25,564 nt of DNA, from the NCBI GenBank assembly GCA_964527585.1, contig CAZGPE010000023.1, forward strand, positions 1 through 25,564, written 5' to 3'. Under the pieces are notes generated by a model. The model did not search any database. It had not been told where the DNA came from and saw nothing but the letters and a program-made list of their open reading frames with translations. Below are positions 22,033-25,564 of this stretch, in pieces. Numbering within the stretch: position 1 is the first letter of the stretch; each line of letters starts with the position of its first letter. This DNA is from Fimenecus sp964527585 (GTDB lineage Bacteria > Bacillota > Clostridia > Oscillospirales > Acutalibacteraceae). The position numbers were made by a program, and so were the translations under genes.

Positions 22033-22580
22033 TGTTTCTTCACACCTGTCTGTTTCGCTTTTTTACAATAATTATGCATCTTACCGTCTAAATTATATAA
22101 CAAAGCCTTATGCCTTTGCAAGAGCATTTTTGTCTTTTTAAGCAGTTTTTTTGCCGATTTTCCGCTTTGTGCCGACATTTTCGATACGGAATTTCCGATT
22201 GCGGCGATCAACTTTCCGAAAGGGGAAAGTAGACGGGCGAAAAACGACGAGAGTAAAGTCTTGATTTTCAGGACGGTTTTTTCGGAAAAACGCACTGCGA
22301 TTATTCCGAAAGAAAAATAATAAATCAAAAAGCCGAGGATTTCTCCGAGAATAATGTAAAGGCGTATTTCACCGTCTGTTGTTCCCAGACAAAAAAGAAA
22401 GGTTGCGACAGCCGAAACAAAGACGAATAAAAAATCGAATATGTATAAAATTTTCAATGAGTCGGATATGCATATTCGAACAATTCTCAAGAAATCGTAA
22501 AACGCTCCTATTACCGCACCGAAACCGAGGGAAAATAAAAAATTTTTTGTTTGAGAAGAAATACTTACGATATATTCCAT
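22029..22580 (-). CDS. yabQ: Spore cortex biosynthesis protein YabQ
   Basis: A 183-residue membrane protein. Four hydrophobic segments occupy roughly residues 12-100 (FLFSLGFGAVIGAFYDFLRI is the family-typical start), followed by a basic cytoplasmic tail rich in Lys and Ser. YabQ is required for cortex formation and localises to the forespore outer membrane in Bacillus subtilis. It overlaps yabP by one base and divIC by four, so the three are translationally linked. The C-terminal third is the least conserved part and carries the putative divIC promoter. Confidence 0.9.
   Translation of the reverse strand: MEYIVSISSQTKNFLFSLGFGAVIGAFYDFLRIVRICISDSLKILYIFDFLFVFVSAVATFLFCLGTTDGEIRLYIILGEILGFLIYYFSFGIIAVRFSEKTVLKIKTLLSSFFARLLSPFGKLIAAIGNSVSKMSAQSGKSAKKLLKKTKMLLQRHKALLYNLDGKMHNYCKKAKQTGVKKQ
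22092..22121 (-). promoter_or_regulatory. Candidate vegetative promoter for divIC inside yabQ
   Basis: -35 TTGCAA (22116-22121), 18-nt spacer, -10 TATAAT (22092-22097) on the minus strand, about 60 nt before the divIC start. It lies in the coding 3' end of yabQ. Confidence 0.65.
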
Positions 22581-22873
22581 TATCTGAACACCTTAGAAAA
22601 AAATCCGCCGCCCGATTGCTTTTCTTCTTTTTCCGAATAAATGAGTGCGTAAATTTCACCTTCGACAAGCAACTCTCCCATTTCGAGACTTAATCGGTTA
22701 ATATGCAAATCACTGCCTTTTACCGTGAGTTCTCCCATTTCGGTATAAATAACTACCGACTGTTCATCGAAACTGTCAATGTCCGAAACTCCCGATACAG
22801 TAAGATGACGCCTGTCCTCCATTATAATATTATGCGGAATTCTCGAATTTGAAATGCCGTTGTTTTCTGCCAT
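22580..22873 (-). CDS. yabP: Sporulation protein YabP
   Basis: A 97-residue soluble protein of the YabP/YqfC family, with HNIIMEDRRHLTVSGVSDID, then FDEQSVVIYTEMGELTVKGSDLHINRLSLEMGEL repeating short beta-strands, and a basic tail. YabP is a mother-cell protein made under sigma-E in Bacillus subtilis and needed for cortex assembly. The start follows AGGAGG by 7 nt, all T residues. The Shine-Dalgarno lies in the 3' arm of a perfect 14-bp inverted repeat, and a sigma-E type promoter is contained in the same repeat. Confidence 0.93.
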   Translation of the reverse strand: MAENNGISNSRIPHNIIMEDRRHLTVSGVSDIDSFDEQSVVIYTEMGELTVKGSDLHINRLSLEMGELLVEGEIYALIYSEKEEKQSGGGFFSKVFR

Positions 22874-22878
22874 AAAAA

Positions 22879-22920
22879 AACCTCCTTGTTCTTATAACAT
22901 TGTATGAGAACAAGGAGGTT
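22879..22920 (-). terminator. 14-bp inverted repeat before yabP: terminator plus ribosome binding site
   Basis: AACCTCCTTGTTCT and AGAACAAGGAGGTT pair perfectly over 14 bp (22879-22892 with 22907-22920) around a 14-nt loop. The mRNA-strand stem is followed by five more T residues, then the yabP ATG. It starts 23 bp after the stop codon of the metallophosphoesterase gene, so it can end that transcript. The 3' arm contains AGGAGG, so in read-through RNA the yabP ribosome binding site would be buried. Confidence 0.88.
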
Positions 22921-22927
22921 AATATTA
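22899..22927 (-). promoter_or_regulatory. Sigma-E type promoter of the yabP operon
   Basis: On the minus strand, a -35-like TAATATT (22921-22927), then 14 nt, then CATACAAT (22899-22906). This matches the Bacillus subtilis sigma-E consensus in -10 sequence and spacing. The 14-nt spacer is exactly the 5' arm of the inverted repeat, and the -10 fills the loop. The expected start, near 22891, is at the beginning of the 3' arm. Confidence 0.75.
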
Positions 22928-22943
22928 CCGTTTGTCTGACGAA

Positions 22944-24332
22944 TCAATATTTTCTTTCGAAAGAGAAATTGTAATCGTCGGGAGCGGCGTTGTAAAGCGC
23001 ACTCTTTATCGTTTCCGCAAGTTCGGGTAAAGAAGAGAACTTCTTAAAGTGAGCGAGTTTGCCGACAACACTGTCGATAATTGCGGCGAAAGCCTTGTAT
23101 TCGGGAGTGTCGGGAGTATAGGGCTCGTTTCCACGGTATGTATTTTGAAGAATATCAAGGCAGAAATCTCTTAAAAGAAGATTTTTGACGCTCGGATCAA
23201 TCTTCTTGGAAACTCCGCAAAATCTTCCCAAACTGCCGAAAGTCCATTTCTTCAATCCTTTTCCTACGAATTTAAGCGGAATTTTGAGTTTGTAGACCTG
23301 CTCTTTTGTCATACTGAATCCCTTACCGAGTTCGGCAAAGTGGTCAATATCATCGGCTGCCGAGTTGATAATGTCGTTGAGGAAGAAAAGGAAGTGGTTT
23401 TGAAGATATTTCTCAACCGAAAGACCTTTTCTGTCCCAATTGAAATCGTCGATTGTTTCCGATTTAATATCAATTGTTTTATCGTCGATACGGACTTTTC
23501 TCATGTTTGACGGATAGCCGACAAGAGAAGAGGTGTTAACATCATAATAAACATTGCCTTTTTCGGTAACTTTTTTTGCAATGTTATGCATATGGGTGTG
23601 TCCGGTGAACATAACTTCGATTCCTTCGTCTGCGAGGAAGGTTGTTGTTTTGTCCCAATCACCGAGCATATCGTGAGGACAAACCAACGGATATATCGGA
23701 GAGGGGGGCAGAGTCGGATGGTGGGTCATGGCGAAAATATAATCGCCCGCCTGTCTTGCGTCGTCAATTTGCTGTTTAATCCAGTCAAGCTGAGGCTGGA
23801 AGTATCCGCAGAAAGTTCTGTCTCCGTCGTCGTTAAGGCAAAGAAGTCTGTACCCGTCCTGCAATTTTACGCAGTAAGAATGACTCTCTTTTTCAACACT
23901 TATTGCTTCGTCCATACCGAATTCGTGATACATATCGACGAGTTGTTCTCTCTCGGTGTATGTAGCGGGAACCATTGTGTCTCCGACACATTTTTCGGCT
24001 TTGCCTGTTCCGATTCCTTCGACATGGTAGTCGTGAGTTGCGGTTATGAGGTAAATTTTCTTTCCTGCTGCCTTAAGTCTTTTAAGGCGGGGGAGCAAGT
24101 CCTGATGGCTCTCAAGAGCGCCGTTGTTTGTAACATCACCGGCAATCAAGACTATGTCGATGTCTTTGTCGGCTATAATTTTATCGAAATATGCGTCGAT
24201 AATTGCGCCTGTTTCCGCAAGACATTTCTGCTCACGGGCATTGATCTTTTCATAAGCTTTTCCGCTTATGCCGAGTGCTTCGCCGTAATGGTGAAGGTCG
24301 GTTAACAAATAGAAATTCAAAGGGGCTGCCAT
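22944..24332 (-). CDS. Calcineurin-like metallophosphoesterase
   Basis: A 462-residue, apparently cytoplasmic phosphoesterase. The metallophosphoesterase motifs occur in order: Asp12-x-His14 (LLTDLHH), Gly65-Asp66 (AGDVTNNG), His100-Asp101 (ATHDYH), His204 (MTHHP), and G244-H245-T246-H247 (TGHTHMH). The third motif is normally GNH-D/E; here the Asn position is Thr. Residues from about 300 onward form an all-alpha C-terminal extension of unknown role. AGGAGGG lies 6 nt before the start and a consensus promoter is just upstream. It is monocistronic, ending at the yabP hairpin. Substrate unknown. Confidence 0.92.
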   Translation of the reverse strand: MAAPLNFYLLTDLHHYGEALGISGKAYEKINAREQKCLAETGAIIDAYFDKIIADKDIDIVLIAGDVTNNGALESHQDLLPRLKRLKAAGKKIYLITATHDYHVEGIGTGKAEKCVGDTMVPATYTEREQLVDMYHEFGMDEAISVEKESHSYCVKLQDGYRLLCLNDDGDRTFCGYFQPQLDWIKQQIDDARQAGDYIFAMTHHPTLPPSPIYPLVCPHDMLGDWDKTTTFLADEGIEVMFTGHTHMHNIAKKVTEKGNVYYDVNTSSLVGYPSNMRKVRIDDKTIDIKSETIDDFNWDRKGLSVEKYLQNHFLFFLNDIINSAADDIDHFAELGKGFSMTKEQVYKLKIPLKFVGKGLKKWTFGSLGRFCGVSKKIDPSVKNLLLRDFCLDILQNTYRGNEPYTPDTPEYKAFAAIIDSVVGKLAHFKKFSSLPELAETIKSALYNAAPDDYNFSFERKY

Positions 24333-24368
24333 GAATTTCCCTCCTAATCACCTTTTTATTTTGAGTAT

Positions 24369-24397
24369 ATTATGAACTAATTAAGGTGAATTGTCAA
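24369..24397 (-). promoter_or_regulatory. Promoter of the metallophosphoesterase gene
   Basis: -35 TTGACA (24392-24397), 17-nt spacer, -10 CATAAT (24369-24374) on the minus strand. The -35 directly follows the stop codon of the upstream ATPase-fold gene. Confidence 0.85.
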
Positions 24398-25090
24398 CTA
24401 ATATAATGCTTCGTAAACAACACTTAAACGGTCGAAAAGAAGGTCGTCGATTTTCGGGATTTCGGCAATGTCCGTATTTTTACCCTGAGCAATCGGAATT
24501 GCGACGGTAAGGACGGTTTCGCCGTTGTCGGAACACATAAGAGTCCGTCCTTTGAGCGAAGCGGTGATACGGGAAATATAGTTTAAGGTTTTGCCGAAAG
24601 AAGATACACCGGAAAAATATTTTTCGATCGGAAACTCTCCGGAATTGCCGACTGAAAAAACAGCAAAAGAATTTCTTTCGATCAGCGAAACGGTAATAAA
24701 AGGTCCTACGGAATATTTTACGGCGTTTGCGATTGCACCGAGAAAAACTCTGGACAACGATTTAATATCGGCATCTGCGAACAAGTCGGTTTCCTGCGTG
24801 ATAAACAAAACTCTTTTTTCGGTTTCCGATATTAGTGTATCACAGCAAAAAACAAGATTTTCCAAAAGTTTTGTAATGTTACAGCGGCTTGGATTTTGTA
24901 AAAAACGAACATCGCAGTTATTTACCTTTCTTAATACGCTGAAGGCTTTTTTCAGCGCATCCGAACATTCGGAACTGTATTCGATAAGCAGTTCATCGAA
25001 TATTTCCTGCAAGCAGTTGCGCAGCTGCGAAAAATCCGAATTTGAAGATATACTGTTTTCGACAGTGCTTAATTTGAGCGCAAAATCCAA
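24398..25090 (-). CDS. Orphan histidine-kinase-like ATPase-fold protein
   Basis: A 230-residue soluble protein. Residues about 70-200 look like a GHKL (HATPase_c) fold: FLGAIANAVKYSVGPFITVS is an N-box with Asn122, SVGNSGEFP (147-154) sits where the G1 box belongs, and a short G-x-T loop (FGKTLNYISRITASLKG) resembles the region after the ATP lid. The usual Asp of G1 (DxGxG) is absent. The N-terminal 65 residues are helical, and no phosphoacceptor H-E/D-x-R motif is seen, nor membrane segments or a partner response regulator. It may be a degenerate kinase, an anti-sigma-like protein or a phosphotransferase. The start is a TTG with GAGAGG about 11 nt upstream, so the exact N-terminus is uncertain. 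It is divergent from gap. Confidence 0.65.
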   Translation of the reverse strand: MDFALKLSTVENSISSNSDFSQLRNCLQEIFDELLIEYSSECSDALKKAFSVLRKVNNCDVRFLQNPSRCNITKLLENLVFCCDTLISETEKRVLFITQETDLFADADIKSLSRVFLGAIANAVKYSVGPFITVSLIERNSFAVFSVGNSGEFPIEKYFSGVSSFGKTLNYISRITASLKGRTLMCSDNGETVLTVAIPIAQGKNTDIAEIPKIDDLLFDRLSVVYEALY

Positions 25091-25146
25091 AAATCTCTCA
25101 TCCTCTCTTTGTGAATAGTATATCCTTTTCCGCTTAATTAACGCAT

Positions 25147-25176
25147 ATTTTAGTCAGATTGACAAAAATATGTCAA
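25147..25176 (-). promoter_or_regulatory. Promoter of the ATPase-fold gene
   Basis: -35 TTGACA (25171-25176), 18-nt spacer, -10 TAAAAT (25147-25152) on the minus strand. Its -35 is one arm of the dyad TTGACA-6 nt-TGTCAA (25159-25176), whose other arm can serve as a -35 toward gap. Confidence 0.7.
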
Positions 25177-25192
25177 CAAGATGTAAAATGAC

Positions 25193-25221
25193 TTGCATAT
25201 TTGACTTTTTCGGTATAAAAT
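25193..25221 (+). promoter_or_regulatory. Promoter of gap
   Basis: TTGCAT (25193-25198), 17-nt spacer, TAAAAT (25216-25221), about 43 nt before the start. A second possible promoter, TTGACA (25159-25164) with TGTAAA (25182-25187) at 17 nt, lies upstream. Confidence 0.65.
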
Positions 25222-25264
25222 AATATCGCAATAAAAATGATAATTTATTTTGGAGGTAATACCT

Positions 25265-25564
25265 ATGTCAGTTAAAGTTGCAATTAACGGCTTTGGCCGT
25301 ATCGGACGTCTTGCTTTCAGACAGATGTTCGGCGCAGAAGGATATGAGGTAGTTGCTATCAACGACCTTACAAAGCCCTCAATGCTCGCAAACCTTCTTA
25401 AGTATGATACCGCACAGGGCGGTTACTGCGGAAAGATCGGCGAAAACCTTCATACTGTTTCCGCTGATGACGAAGCAGGTACAATCACTGTTGACGGAAA
25501 AACTCTTAAGATTTACGCAGTAGCAAATGCCGCTGAACTTCCTTGGGGTGAAATCGGTGTTGAT
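25265..25564 (+). CDS. gap: Glyceraldehyde-3-phosphate dehydrogenase, N-terminal 100 residues
   Basis: The NAD-dependent glycolytic enzyme that makes 1,3-bisphosphoglycerate. The gene runs off the right edge after 100 codons, about 30 percent of the usual 335. MSVKVAINGFGRIGRLAFRQ is the diagnostic Rossmann start; VVAINDLTKPSMLANLLKYD follows, matching the type I enzyme. The catalytic cysteine lies beyond the window. GGAGG is 8 nt before the ATG. Codons such as CGT, GGT and CTT are frequent, as expected for a highly expressed gene. Confidence 0.97.
   Translation, partial: MSVKVAINGFGRIGRLAFRQMFGAEGYEVVAINDLTKPSMLANLLKYDTAQGGYCGKIGENLHTVSADDEAGTITVDGKTLKIYAVANAAELPWGEIGVD

Noticed and set aside
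23586..24305. A 239-codon frame antisense to the metallophosphoesterase
   Set aside because: The opposite frame carries all five phosphoesterase motifs, a promoter and a ribosome binding site; the antisense frame has none of these.

Overview
The window looks like a core-genome stretch of a low-to-mid GC, spore-forming anaerobic member of the Clostridia, probably an Oscillospirales/Ruminococcaceae-type gut bacterium. The evidence is the sporulation cluster yabP-yabQ-divIC-yabR, oxygen-labile Fe-S enzymes (class I fumarase subunit, Fe-S serine dehydratase), a Firmicutes-type HPr with both His15 and Ser46, and strong Firmicutes-style promoters and terminators. The species cannot be named from the sequence alone.

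Layout, left to right. (1) 1-1700: the 5' half of pnp and all of rpsO on the minus strand, with structured leaders. (2) 1706-2350: a divergent pair of a small two-helix membrane protein and an Xre-type repressor sharing a palindromic operator. (3) 2522-4975: a stand-alone glycogen phosphorylase. (4) 5031-7261: a PAP2 phosphatase, a tRNA-Arg(CCU) and a membrane acyltransferase. (5) 7620-10631: a GH38-like (DUF5054-type) putative glycosidase followed by a second PAP2 phosphatase. (6) 10669-12099: an Xre DNA-binding domain fused to a single-chain L-serine dehydratase. (7) 12247-17916: a fructose operon, fruR-fruK-fruA-ptsH-ptsI, carrying its own HPr and Enzyme I. (8) 18103-21197: an AGCS amino-acid:cation symporter, a nitrilase-family amidase and a fumarase alpha subunit with no beta subunit next to it. 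(9) 21246-22873: yabR, divIC, yabQ and yabP. (10) 22944-25564: a metallophosphoesterase, an orphan kinase-like ATPase-fold protein and the 5' part of gap.

Metabolic theme: glycogen phosphorolysis, fructose uptake and phosphorylation, and GAPDH feed glycolysis. Serine dehydratase, the AGCS carrier, the amidase and fumarase link amino acids to pyruvate and dicarboxylates.

The most distinctive observations are three. First, a 14-bp inverted repeat in front of yabP works as a terminator for the upstream gene, contains the yabP ribosome binding site, and encloses a near-consensus sigma-E promoter. The left arm is exactly the 14-nt promoter spacer and the -10 is in the loop. Second, the Xre-serine dehydratase fusion has a dyad just upstream. 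Third, the palindrome beside the small Xre gene fills the promoter spacer of the divergent membrane-protein gene. No CRISPR array, insertion sequence, rRNA or phage module was seen.
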